64,000 nucleotides of DNA from Tenacibaculum sp. SZ-18 (GTDB taxonomy: Bacteria; Bacteroidota; Bacteroidia; Flavobacteriales; Flavobacteriaceae), in contig NZ_CP019335.1 in NCBI RefSeq assembly GCF_002813915.1, positions 1,347,777 to 1,411,776 of the forward strand. The letters run 5' to 3'. The position numbers and the translations under genes are program-made. The notes beneath the pieces were generated by a model. That model was given only the letters and a program-made list of their open reading frames with translations. It searched no databases and was not told the origin of the DNA. Shown piece after piece: positions 1 to 8,318 of the stretch (position 1 is the stretch's first letter; the number at the start of each line of letters is the position of its first letter).

Positions 1-1
1 A

Positions 2-169
2 AATGGAGTTTTAACAGGAACCGGGCTGGAAGAGCCTGTGGTTTGGTATAATAATGATGAAAATTTAGGAATTCGTCTAGTAACAATTCCCATAGAAGAT
101 ATTGGTTATGCATTTACAATGTTATTTGGAAATATATTTTTAATTGAAATGTTTAAGAAGAAAGATTAG
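2..169 (+). CDS. Lycopene cyclase domain protein, C-terminal fragment (5' end outside window)
   Basis: The reading frame is open from the left edge and ends at a TAG after 55 residues. It reads through NGVLTG, PVVWYN, TIPIED and a hydrophobic last helix (GYAFTMLFGNIF), followed by a lysine-rich tail. The TIPIED block followed by a final membrane helix is typical of the second half of CrtYcd-type (heterodimer-like, membrane) lycopene beta-cyclases, which cyclise lycopene in carotenoid synthesis. The last four bases overlap the stop codon of the convergent gene on the other strand. Only the tail is visible, so the call rests on this motif and the helix. The family is likely, but the exact cyclase activity is inference. 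Confidence 0.7.
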   Translation, partial: NGVLTGTGLEEPVVWYNNDENLGIRLVTIPIEDIGYAFTMLFGNIFLIEMFKKKD

Positions 170-1101
170 TCTTCTGTTAATAATTTAAGGTTAATTTTCA
201 CTTTATAAATTCTACTTTGTCCGTTCATATAACTTTCTGCCATTTCTTGAAAGCTTTTGAAGTCAGCGGTTTTAATATCCTTCGTATTATCTCTTTTACT
301 GGTAAAGTAAAGTGTTTCTGAAGTTGCATCATAAAAAGGAGAGTAATCCATTCTAGAGGAGTTGATTGTTTTGCCAAGGTTTTGTCGTTCAGTAAATTGT
401 CCGTTTTTATCCTTAAAGCTCACGTACAAATCCCCACTACCAACTCCATCTTTAGCTTTATAAACTGTATAAATTAAGAAATTTTCATCAGGAGAAATAA
501 ATGAATTGAATTCATAACCTTTTCCGTTTACATTTTCATTTAGTTTTAAAGGTTCTTCATATTTTATGTTATTCCATTTTGCATAAAGAATATCATCTTT
601 TGTCGTAACTGTAAATTGATCTGAAGTATAGTATAAATTATTATTCGTACTTAATGATGGAAAGAATTCATTGTGTTTCGTATTTATGGGAGCTCCAATA
701 TTTTTAGGTTGAGACCATTTTGAGTTAACTGATGTTCGTTCAACAAACCAAATGTCATAATCCGTTTGCTGATTGTCTTTTCCATGAGGACGATTCGAAG
801 AAAAATATAGTCTTAGGTTATCTGGAGAAAGAAATGGTTCAATATCTCTATAAGTTCCAGAGAAAGAAACAATTTCAAAATTGGTCCAAGTATTATTTAT
901 TTTTTTAGCTTTTACAATCGCTCCTTTGCTTTCATTTAAATTTTGAATTGTAAAATAGGCTTCATTACCGTTTGATGAAAGTGTAAAATCTCTACAGCTA
1001 ATAAATTGCTTAAAAGACTCGTCTATAGGAAGAACCTTCTCTGTTTGAGAAAAGCATATGAAAGGGAATAAAAAAATGTACCCTGAGATGATCGATTTCA
1101 T
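166..1101 (-). CDS. Secreted PD40/TolB-like beta-propeller protein
   Basis: A 311-residue protein with an N-terminal signal peptide (hydrophobic residues 4-18, ending FSQ). The body contains repeated WD40-like PD40 blades, recognisable by phrases such as FLSPDNLRLYFSSNR, FPSLSTNNNLYYTSD and FISPDENFLIYTVYK. Such propellers in Bacteroidota are exported and usually bind partners or envelope components; no catalytic residues are evident. It stands alone: downstream it converges with the lycopene cyclase gene (4-base overlap), and upstream lies the 3' end of argH 65 bases away. The specific function is unknown. The start chosen is the only Met in front of the signal peptide. Confidence 0.7.
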   Translation of the reverse strand: MKSIISGYIFLFPFICFSQTEKVLPIDESFKQFISCRDFTLSSNGNEAYFTIQNLNESKGAIVKAKKINNTWTNFEIVSFSGTYRDIEPFLSPDNLRLYFSSNRPHGKDNQQTDYDIWFVERTSVNSKWSQPKNIGAPINTKHNEFFPSLSTNNNLYYTSDQFTVTTKDDILYAKWNNIKYEEPLKLNENVNGKGYEFNSFISPDENFLIYTVYKAKDGVGSGDLYVSFKDKNGQFTERQNLGKTINSSRMDYSPFYDATSETLYFTSKRDNTKDIKTADFKSFQEMAESYMNGQSRIYKVKINLKLLTED

Positions 1102-1166
1102 GATTGTTGATTTTTCCCAAAGTACATTTAAATATGTTGACGAAATATTCAGATAAATAACTTTAA

Positions 1167-2447
1167 CTAAAATTTAGCAGCTAGCTTTTTCTTTATTTTA
1201 TCTAGGGATAAATTATGAATACTACCTATATGACTGTGATCTTCTGAAGCATCAGGTACATAAGTTCCATTTTCTACTTCACTGCTTACTTTTAAATAAG
1301 CATCTCTAAAAGTCATGCCATTTGTAACTAATGTATTGATATTATCAACGGTGTAAAGGTATTTGTATTTCTCATCATTCATATCAACATCTTTTACAAT
1401 TACTTGATTAATACTATAATTGAAAATGTCTAAAATAGTCTTCATATTTTCAAAAGCATTCATCATATTTTCCTTAAGCAATTGATAATCTCTGTGATAA
1501 CCACTTGGTAGATTATTAGTAAGTAAGAGCATTTCTGTTTGTAAAGCTTGAATTTGATTACATTTTCCTCTAACCAATTCAAATACATCTGGATTTTTCT
1601 TGTGAGGCATTATGCTACTTCCGGTGGTTAATTCATCAGGGAATGTAATAAAGCCAAAATTCTGACTCATATACAAACAAATATCCATAGAAAATTTGCT
1701 CAAGGTATTCCCTAAGTTTCCTAAAGAATTAGCAATAATTCTTTCGTTTTTTCCTCTTGCCATTTGAGCGGCAATTACGTTATATTTTAACCCTGCAAAT
1801 TCAAGTTCTTCCGTCGTCATATATCTATCAATAGGAAAAGAACTACCATAACCGGCAGCTGAGCCTAACGGATTTTGATCAACAATTTTAAGTGAGGATT
1901 TTAGTAATTCTATATCATCTAACAGCGTTTCTGCATACCCTGAAAACCATAAACCAAAAGAAGATGGCATTGCTACTTGTAAATGAGTATAACCTGGAAG
2001 TAACTTGTTCTTATATTGTTCAGCTAATGAAATAAGTGTGTTGAAAAGTGTTTTAACTTGTTCAATAATAGCTAATAATTCATTTTTATAATATAATTGT
2101 AAAGCCACTAAAACCTGATCATTTCTCGATCTTGCAGTATGAATTTTTTTACCAGTTTCTCCGAGTTTTTTAGTGAGTTCAAATTCAATTTTAGAATGAA
2201 CATCTTCAAAATCTTGTTCTATGATAAATTCATTGTTTTCAATTTGTTGTAAAATCAAATTAAGTTCTTTAATCAGAGCTTCTGATTCTTCCGATGAAAT
2301 AATACCTACAGATGCTAACATCTTTGCATGAGCTTTTGAAGCTATTACATCGTATTTTGCTATATGGATATCGATTTCTCTATCGTTTCCAACAGTAAAG
2401 TTTTCAATGGCTTTGTCCAAAGAAAATTCTTTTTTCCAAAGTTTCAT
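1167..2447 (-). CDS. argH: Argininosuccinate lyase
   Basis: Cleaves argininosuccinate to arginine and fumarate, the last step of arginine synthesis, in the cytoplasm. The 426-residue protein carries the fumarase/lyase superfamily signature GSSIMPHKKNP at residues 276-286 (catalytic Ser on the flexible loop), the TARSRNDQ block near 104-111 and the GYTHLQ motif with the conserved His at 155. Length is slightly below the usual 450-460. It is the last gene of the arg operon, 89 bases after argE. That gap contains a short palindromic repeat, whereas most other junctions in the operon overlap or nearly touch. Confidence is high from motif and context together. Confidence 0.95.
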   Translation of the reverse strand: MKLWKKEFSLDKAIENFTVGNDREIDIHIAKYDVIASKAHAKMLASVGIISSEESEALIKELNLILQQIENNEFIIEQDFEDVHSKIEFELTKKLGETGKKIHTARSRNDQVLVALQLYYKNELLAIIEQVKTLFNTLISLAEQYKNKLLPGYTHLQVAMPSSFGLWFSGYAETLLDDIELLKSSLKIVDQNPLGSAAGYGSSFPIDRYMTTEELEFAGLKYNVIAAQMARGKNERIIANSLGNLGNTLSKFSMDICLYMSQNFGFITFPDELTTGSSIMPHKKNPDVFELVRGKCNQIQALQTEMLLLTNNLPSGYHRDYQLLKENMMNAFENMKTILDIFNYSINQVIVKDVDMNDEKYKYLYTVDNINTLVTNGMTFRDAYLKVSSEVENGTYVPDASEDHSHIGSIHNLSLDKIKKKLAAKF

Positions 2448-2462
2448 TTGTTATATGTGTTA

Positions 2463-2531
2463 GTCATTACGAAAGTTTTAAACTTGAAGCAATCTTTAGA
2501 TTCCTTCATTCATTCTTCATATAGAATGACG
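2463..2531. repeat. REP-like intergenic palindromic repeat between argE and argH
   Basis: The segment starts GTCATTACGAA, contains GAAGCAATCTTTAGATTCC and ends AGAATGACG, so its ends are inverted (GTCATT/AATGAC). It resembles the dispersed GTCATTGCGA...GAAGCAATCT...GAATGACG family I know from intergenic regions of many bacterial genomes. It fills most of the only large gap near the end of the operon. Family membership is from memory, not from a search. Confidence 0.6.
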
Positions 2532-2536
2532 TTAAT

Positions 2537-3601
2537 TTACTTTATTACTCGTTCTAAAATTTTGATATAAATATCAATTCCTTCTTTAATTTCATCCATA
2601 TAAATGAATTCATCAGCAGTATGTGAACGCGTACTATCTCCCGGGCCTAATTTTACAGATTGACAACTTAATACCGATTGATCCGAAAGGGTAGGAGAAC
2701 CATATGTTGTTCTACCAATTGCTATTCCAGCTTTAATCAATGGATGATTCTTGTCTATTGATGATGAATTTAATCGTAAACTCCTAGGCTTCATTTCACA
2801 AGGAGCCTCTTTTTCTAGAATGTCAGCGATTTCTTGATTAGAATATTTATCGTTTACTCTAACATCTATAACTAAATCAACTGCGGAAGGAACTGCATTG
2901 TGTTGTTTTCCAGCATTAATTTGAGTAACTGTCATTTTAACATCACCTAAAACTTCTGAAGTTTTATCAAACTGATATTTTTTGAACCATTCTAAAACTT
3001 CAATAGTATTGTAAATTGGATTATCAGAATTTGGATGAGCAGCATGACTAGGAGTTCCATTAACTTTTCCATCAAAAACGATTAATCCTTTTTCTGCAAT
3101 AGCGAGTTGCATTTGCGTTGGCTCACCAACTATTGCAACATCAATCTTAGGAATAATTGATAACATACTATTTAAACCATCTGGCCCGCTACTTTCTTCT
3201 TCGGCAGAACCAACAAACACTAAATTGTATTTTAAATTTTCTTGATGATAGAAATAACTAAACGTCGCCAAAAGAGCAACTAAACATCCTCCAGCATCAT
3301 TACTTCCTAATCCATATAATTTTCCATCTTCAACAATGGCTTTAAAAGGATCCTTAGTATATCCATTATTTGGATACACCGTATCATGATGCGAGTTTAA
3401 AAGAATTGTGGGTTTACTTTCATCAAAGTATTTATTTACTGCCCAAACATTATTCTTACTTCTGTTATATTCAATATTATGAATAGTACACCAATAGGCT
3501 AATAAATCACCTGTTTTATCTTCTTTCGAAGAAAATGAAGGAATCTCTATGAGTTTCTTCAGTAAATCAATAGCACTATAGGTAAGTTCTTTCTGTGTCA
3601 T
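2537..3601 (-). CDS. argE: M20 metallopeptidase, N-acyl-ornithine/citrulline deacylase
   Basis: Removes the N-acyl group in arginine synthesis. In Bacteroidota that use an N-acylornithine carbamoyltransferase, the substrate is the acyl-citrulline or acyl-ornithine. The start used (MTQKEL, 354 residues) overlaps the argB stop by one base (TAATG), suggesting translational coupling; a start 21 bases upstream is possible but would overlap argB more. Zinc-site motifs of the M20 family are visible: HHDTV (His71, Asp73), GSNDAGG (Asp102, bridging), AEEES (Glu134/135) and VGEPT (Glu160). Context between argB and argH supports the role. Acetyl versus succinyl specificity cannot be read from this protein. 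Confidence 0.9.
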   Translation of the reverse strand: MTQKELTYSAIDLLKKLIEIPSFSSKEDKTGDLLAYWCTIHNIEYNRSKNNVWAVNKYFDESKPTILLNSHHDTVYPNNGYTKDPFKAIVEDGKLYGLGSNDAGGCLVALLATFSYFYHQENLKYNLVFVGSAEEESSGPDGLNSMLSIIPKIDVAIVGEPTQMQLAIAEKGLIVFDGKVNGTPSHAAHPNSDNPIYNTIEVLEWFKKYQFDKTSEVLGDVKMTVTQINAGKQHNAVPSAVDLVIDVRVNDKYSNQEIADILEKEAPCEMKPRSLRLNSSSIDKNHPLIKAGIAIGRTTYGSPTLSDQSVLSCQSVKLGPGDSTRSHTADEFIYMDEIKEGIDIYIKILERVIK

Positions 3602-4377
3602 TATTGTTGAAATGTTGTACATTTTATATCCTGTTCAAAAGGCATTTTATTGTTTCCAATATGTACAGTTGCTACTCCTTTTTGTATGGATTGTAAGCAA
3701 TTGTGTATTTTTGGTAACATTCCGTCATGTATAATACCTTCTTTTTTTAATTGTTCAAATTTTTGATTGTTAATGTGTTCGATAACCGAATCATCGTCTT
3801 CAATACTTTTTAAAACTCCATTTTTCTCAAAGCAGTAATAAAGAGAAACTTTATAGTCTTTGGATAGAGCAATAGCCAATTCCGATGCAATGGTGTCTGC
3901 ATTTGTATTTAATAACTGTCCGTTTTTATTATGAGTAATTGCACAAAAAATAGGTGAAATATCGTTTTGTAATAAAATAGTAATTGTTTGCGTGTTTACA
4001 TGAGTGACATCACCTGCAAAACCATAATCAATATCTTTAACTGGACGTTTAATCGCAACTATACTGTTTCCATCAGCACCCGAAAAACCAACTGAATTTG
4101 AATTTCTTGCTTGTAATTGAGCAACGATGTTTTTATTGATTTTTCCACCATAAACCATTGTGATTATGTCCAATGTTTCGTTATCTGTAATCCGCCTACC
4201 ATTTATCATTTTAGGTTCAATTCCCATTTTAATGGAAAGTTCGGAGGCTGATTTTCCTCCTCCATGAACCAATAGTTTTGGTGAATTGAGTTTAGCAAAG
4301 TCATCCAAAAATTCGTTCAAGAGAATTTTATTGTTGATGATATTTCCACCAATTTTTATAATTTTTAGAGACTTCAT
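3601..4377 (-). CDS. argB: N-acylglutamate kinase
   Basis: Phosphorylates N-acetyl- (or N-succinyl-) glutamate, the second step of arginine synthesis. The amino-acid-kinase fold is shown by the N-terminal KIIKIGGNI, the glycine-rich VHGGGKSASEL near residues 41-51, NGRRITD, and the late NTNADTIASELA and DGMLPKI blocks. I use the start MKSLKI (258 residues, the normal family length), which lies one base after the argF' stop. A Met five codons upstream would place the start inside argF'. The stop overlaps the argE start by one base. It is central in the arg operon. Confidence 0.93.
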   Translation of the reverse strand: MKSLKIIKIGGNIINNKILLNEFLDDFAKLNSPKLLVHGGGKSASELSIKMGIEPKMINGRRITDNETLDIITMVYGGKINKNIVAQLQARNSNSVGFSGADGNSIVAIKRPVKDIDYGFAGDVTHVNTQTITILLQNDISPIFCAITHNKNGQLLNTNADTIASELAIALSKDYKVSLYYCFEKNGVLKSIEDDDSVIEHINNQKFEQLKKEGIIHDGMLPKIHNCLQSIQKGVATVHIGNNKMPFEQDIKCTTFQQ

Positions 4378-4378
4378 A

Positions 4379-5314
4379 TTATAAGTTTTCAAGAATGTTT
4401 TTCAGAACTACTTGTGCTGCGTAAGTTCTATTATTCGCTTGATCAATAACAATTGAGTTTTCTGAATCTAAGACAGCATCCTCAACAACCACATTTCTTC
4501 TTACAGGCAAACAATGCATAAACTTAGCATCATTGAGTTTCTTTTGGGTAATCATCCAATTGTCATCTTGAGTAAGTATTTTACCATAATCGCCATAAGC
4601 ACTCCAGTTTTTTACATACACAAAATCGGCATCTTTTAAAGCTTCTTCTTGATTGTAATTTACTGTTGTATTCTTAGTAATATCTGAATTTAGTTCATAA
4701 CCTTCAGGATGTGTTATAGAAAAATCAACATTTAATTGTTGCATCATATTTACAAAAGAATTCGCAACTGATTGAGGTAACGCTTTCGGATGTGGAGCCC
4801 AAGAAAGAACTACTTTAGGCTTTTTGTCTTTAGCAAATTCGTTAATAGTGATAGCATCAGCCAAGGCTTGTAAAGGATGAGCCGTTGCACTTTCTAAATT
4901 CACAACAGGAATTTCAGAATACTTCGTAAAACTTGTAATGATTGTTTCTGCGTAATCTTGATCTTTGTTTTTTAAGGTAGGAAAAGCTCTTACAGCAATA
5001 ATATCTGCATATTGAGCAATAACTTTTGCCGCTTCCTTAATATGTTCAGAAGTAGTAAGATTCATAATAGTTCCGTCTTCAAATTCTAAATTCCAAGAAT
5101 TATTTATTTGCAAACACATTACATCCATTCCAAGGTTTTTAGCTGCTTTTTCAGTGCTTAGTCTAGTTCTTAAACTAGCATTGAAAAATAACATGACTAG
5201 TGTTTTATTAACTCCTAAACCTTTATGTTTAAAAGGAGTTTTTTTAATTTGAATTGCTTCGTTTATAGTTTGCGATATGTTGATTATATCATTTATATCA
5301 GTATATTTTTTCAT
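4379..5314 (-). CDS. argF': N-acylornithine carbamoyltransferase, predicted N-succinylornithine type
   Basis: Transfers the carbamoyl group from carbamoyl phosphate to N-acylornithine. The 311-residue protein has the carbamoyl-phosphate motif FFNASLRTR (residues 43-51), HPLQALADA, and MHCLPVRRNV near the C-terminus. It belongs to the AOTCase/SOTCase branch rather than classical ArgF. In that branch the residue before EH(I/L) is Glu92 in Xanthomonas AOTCase and Pro90 in Bacteroides SOTCase. Here it is Ser89 (TTSEHI). Published mutants of the Xanthomonas enzyme show Ser at this place gives succinylornithine use, so a succinyl substrate is predicted. The start is MKKYTD; a Met nine codons upstream would be encoded by a palindromic repeat and is rejected. 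Confidence 0.9.
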   Translation of the reverse strand: MKKYTDINDIINISQTINEAIQIKKTPFKHKGLGVNKTLVMLFFNASLRTRLSTEKAAKNLGMDVMCLQINNSWNLEFEDGTIMNLTTSEHIKEAAKVIAQYADIIAVRAFPTLKNKDQDYAETIITSFTKYSEIPVVNLESATAHPLQALADAITINEFAKDKKPKVVLSWAPHPKALPQSVANSFVNMMQQLNVDFSITHPEGYELNSDITKNTTVNYNQEEALKDADFVYVKNWSAYGDYGKILTQDDNWMITQKKLNDAKFMHCLPVRRNVVVEDAVLDSENSIVIDQANNRTYAAQVVLKNILENL

Positions 5315-5336
5315 GTCCAAATGATTAATGGTTAGT

Positions 5337-5358
5337 GTCATTGCCTCCTCGCAATGAC
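5337..5358. repeat. Short palindromic repeat between argD and argF'
   Basis: Perfect 8-base inverted repeat GTCATTGC-CTCCTC-GCAATGAC, just upstream of argF'. It shares the GTCATTGC core with the REP-like element between argE and argH and lies in the only other sizeable gap of the operon (63 bases). It may form an RNA hairpin near the argF' start. Confidence 0.6.
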
Positions 5359-5377
5359 GGTTAATCTTTAGAAATAT

Positions 5378-6532
5378 CTACTTCTTGGGTATATTAGAAG
5401 TGATATTGGTCAATGCTTTTATTAATGCATTTATAAATACATCTACATGTTCTTTCTTAACTGTTAATGAAGGAAGAATACGCAGTAGGTTCGGATTTTT
5501 TGAGCTTCCCGTGAAGATATGATGATTAAAAATCAAATCTTTCCGTAGTTCTGCTATTGGAAAGTCAAACTCCAATCCAAGCATTAATCCCCGACCTTTT
5601 ATGTTTCTGATTTCTGATATTTGTTGAACCTTATTTATAAAATAAGATGAAATTTCTTTTACGTTTTCTAATAAGTTTTCTTTTTCTATGGTTTCTAAAA
5701 CACTTAATGAAGCAGCACATGCTAAATGGTTTCCACCGAAAGTTGTTCCTAACAAACCAAAAGAGGCTTTAATTTTCGGATGAATAAGTATTCCTCCAAC
5801 AGGAAATCCGTTGCCCATTCCTTTAGCTATAGAAATAATGTCTGGTTCAATTCCGTGCTTTTGAAAAGCGAAGAAATCTCCTGTTCTTCCGAATCCAGAT
5901 TGAACTTCATCTGCAATAAATAAACTTCCATATGTGTTGCATAAAGTTGTAACTGTCTTATAGAATTCAGTAGTTGCCTCATCTAATCCACCAACACCTT
6001 GAATAATTTCGGTAATTACGGCACAAACATCTCCTTTAGCCAATACATCATGCAGAGAAGCGACATCTCCATATTCAATAAATTCTACCGCTTGTTGCGC
6101 ATTTACGGGTGCTACAATTTTAGTATTATCAGTTGCGGCAACTGCAGCAGAAGTTCTACCATGAAACGCATTTTTAAAAGCAACAATTTTGTGTTTTCCT
6201 GTATGAAAAGAAGCTAATTTAATTGCATTTTCGTTTGCTTCGGCACCTGAATTACACAAGAATAATTCGTAAGATTCACAATTAGAAAGTACAGTCAATC
6301 TATTTGCTAGTTCCTGTTGTAACGGGTTTTGAATTGAGTTACTATAGAAACCAATATTGGAAAGCTGTTTGGTTAACTTTTCAACATAAGTAGGATGTGA
6401 ATGACCAATTGAAATTACAGCATGTCCACCATATAAGTCTAAATACTGTGTTCCGTTTTCATCGTACACGTAAACATCATTAGCTTTTACAGGTGTAATA
6501 TCGAATAATGGGTAAACATTAAATAAACTCAT
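5378..6532 (-). CDS. argD: Acetylornithine (succinylornithine) aminotransferase
   Basis: A class-III PLP-dependent aminotransferase (384 residues) that converts N-acylglutamate semialdehyde to N-acylornithine. Visible motifs are NSGAEANENAIKLA near residues 94-107, the Asp of the ADEV block (Asp208) that pairs with the PLP ring nitrogen, the PLP lysine Lys237 in ISIAKGMGNGFPVGG, and TFGGNHLACAA. The start overlaps the proC stop by 4 bases (ATGA). Downstream comes a 63-base gap with a palindrome before argF'. Position in the arg operon supports the biosynthetic role over catabolic relatives. Confidence 0.93.
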   Translation of the reverse strand: MSLFNVYPLFDITPVKANDVYVYDENGTQYLDLYGGHAVISIGHSHPTYVEKLTKQLSNIGFYSNSIQNPLQQELANRLTVLSNCESYELFLCNSGAEANENAIKLASFHTGKHKIVAFKNAFHGRTSAAVAATDNTKIVAPVNAQQAVEFIEYGDVASLHDVLAKGDVCAVITEIIQGVGGLDEATTEFYKTVTTLCNTYGSLFIADEVQSGFGRTGDFFAFQKHGIEPDIISIAKGMGNGFPVGGILIHPKIKASFGLLGTTFGGNHLACAASLSVLETIEKENLLENVKEISSYFINKVQQISEIRNIKGRGLMLGLEFDFPIAELRKDLIFNHHIFTGSSKNPNLLRILPSLTVKKEHVDVFINALIKALTNITSNIPKK

Positions 6533-7329
6533 ATTTGTTCTTTTTTAATCGTGTTAATTTTATTGTATGATGCTACCATCCCTTGAATTAATGAGGAACT
6601 TAAACCTTTGTGTTCCATTTCATTTAGTCCTTCAATAGTGCATCCTTTAGGAGTAGTAACTCTATCTATTTCCTGTTCAGGATGATTTCCAGATTCTATA
6701 AGTAAATTAGCTGCACCTTCACTTGTAAACATGGCCAATTCTTGAGCTTCTTTCGCATCAAAACCTAATTGGATTGCAGCTTGTGTTGTAGCTCTTATCA
6801 AACGCATCCAGAAAGCTATTCCACTTGCACAAACAACAGTTGCCGATTGCATTAAGTTTTCTGAGATTGCCATTGAATTTCCGAGTCTATTAAAAATAGC
6901 TTTGGCCAATTCAATACGATTGTTTCCTTTTGCATTTGCACATAAACAAGTCATTGACTTTCCAACCGCAATGGCAGTATTTGGCATTGCTCTAATGATA
7001 TGATGATCTTGACCTACAACAGCTTCAATCTTTTCAATTGAAAATCCAGTAATTGTAGAAATAATAACATGTTTATCCGTTAGCGAATCTTTGCTGCTAT
7101 TCAAAATACTTTCAAAGTGTTTTGGCTGAACGGCAAAGATTAAAATATCAGAATTTTGAACTGCTTCCAGATTATTAGTTGTTACCGTAACATTTCCATA
7201 TCCATTGAATTCCTCTATTTCTTGAATATTCTTTTTAGTTAGATATAGGGTTGTAATAGCATTATTAATAATTAAACCTTTGGCTATTGATTTTCCTAAA
7301 TTTCCTGTTCCTATGATTGCTATTTTCAT
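6529..7329 (-). CDS. proC: Pyrroline-5-carboxylate reductase
   Basis: Reduces pyrroline-5-carboxylate to proline with NAD(P)H in the cytoplasm. The 266-residue protein begins with the Rossmann fingerprint IIGTGNLGKSIAKGL. It carries the family blocks FAVQPKHFE, RAMPNTAIAVG, and the C-terminal signature TPKGCTIEGLNEMEHKGL (usually TPGGTT). The gene sits between argC (11 bases upstream) and argD (4-base overlap), so it is co-transcribed with arginine genes, a recurring arrangement in Bacteroidota. No proA or proB is present in the window. The variation PKGCT in place of PGGTT is worth noting but does not remove the fold. Confidence 0.92.
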   Translation of the reverse strand: MKIAIIGTGNLGKSIAKGLIINNAITTLYLTKKNIQEIEEFNGYGNVTVTTNNLEAVQNSDILIFAVQPKHFESILNSSKDSLTDKHVIISTITGFSIEKIEAVVGQDHHIIRAMPNTAIAVGKSMTCLCANAKGNNRIELAKAIFNRLGNSMAISENLMQSATVVCASGIAFWMRLIRATTQAAIQLGFDAKEAQELAMFTSEGAANLLIESGNHPEQEIDRVTTPKGCTIEGLNEMEHKGLSSSLIQGMVASYNKINTIKKEQI

Positions 7330-7340
7330 AATTCAATAGT

Positions 7341-8318
7341 TTAGAAAAAGTTAGCTTTTAGTTGTAATCCTTCTGATTCCACAAACCCAAACATCAAATT
7401 CATATTTTGAATCGCCTGTCCAGAGGCACCTTTTAATAAATTATCAATACAACTTGTAATTAATAATTGATCTTCATGTTTATGTAAATGAAGTAAGCAT
7501 TTATTGGTGTTTACAACCTGTTTGAGATGAAGAAAATCATCACAAACAAAAGTAAAAGCGGCATCTTTATAAAAGTCTTTGTAGAGTTCAATTGCTGTAT
7601 CTAAAGAATCATCAAATTTGGTGTACACCGTAGCAAATATTCCTCTTGAAAAGTTTCCTCTATTAGGTAAGAAATATACCTTATTATTATTGTTTCCATT
7701 TAAGTGCTCAATAGTTTGATAAATCTCACCTAAATGTTGATGTGTAAAAGGTTTGTAATATGAAAAATTATTATCTCTCCAAGTATAATGTGTTGTTTTA
7801 GATAAACTTGTTCCAGCGCCCGTTGCTCCTGTAACAGCGTTTATATGAACGTCTGTTTTGATTAACTTGTGATGAGCTAATGGAATAATAGCCAGTTGAA
7901 TTGCAGTAGCAAAACAACCAGGATTCGCAATATACTTTGCTTTTTGAATTTCAGTTTTGTGAAGTTCAGGCAAACCGTAGATGTACGAATTTCCTTGGAA
8001 TTCCGAGTCGTTTACCAATCTGAACTCATTACTCAAATCAATGATTTTAGTGTTGTTCGAAAATTCATATTGTGCTAAGAATTTCCCTGAATTTCCATGT
8101 CCTAAACATAAGAAAACAACATCTGCTTGTGTATTTACTGAATCTGTGAACTTTTGCTCTGTAGTTCCCACTAAATCTTGATGTATGTGGCTAATTTTAT
8201 TTCCGGCATTGGAAGTACTAAAAACAAAATCTATTTCTACTTCTTTGTGATGTATTAATAATCTTATTAATTCTCCAGCCGTATAGCCAGCACCACCTAT
8301 AATTCCAACTTTAATCAT
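7341..8318 (-). CDS. argC: N-acyl-gamma-glutamyl-phosphate reductase
   Basis: Reduces N-acylglutamyl phosphate to the semialdehyde with NADPH. The 325-residue protein starts with the nucleotide-binding GIIGGAGYTAGELIRLL and has the active-site cysteine Cys135 in the signature ANPGCFATA. VTGATGAG and the downstream FLPNRGNF block complete the family pattern. Its start overlaps argG by 8 bases and its stop is 11 bases before proC, so it is part of the tight operon. The length is normal for the shorter ArgC type. Confidence 0.94.
   Translation of the reverse strand: MIKVGIIGGAGYTAGELIRLLIHHKEVEIDFVFSTSNAGNKISHIHQDLVGTTEQKFTDSVNTQADVVFLCLGHGNSGKFLAQYEFSNNTKIIDLSNEFRLVNDSEFQGNSYIYGLPELHKTEIQKAKYIANPGCFATAIQLAIIPLAHHKLIKTDVHINAVTGATGAGTSLSKTTHYTWRDNNFSYYKPFTHQHLGEIYQTIEHLNGNNNNKVYFLPNRGNFSRGIFATVYTKFDDSLDTAIELYKDFYKDAAFTFVCDDFLHLKQVVNTNKCLLHLHKHEDQLLITSCIDNLLKGASGQAIQNMNLMFGFVESEGLQLKANFF

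Noticed and set aside
5315..5341. Longer N-terminus of the carbamoyltransferase (start at 5341)
   Set aside because: The extra nine codons include part of a palindromic repeat (5337-5358); relatives begin with MKKYT-like sequence at 5314.
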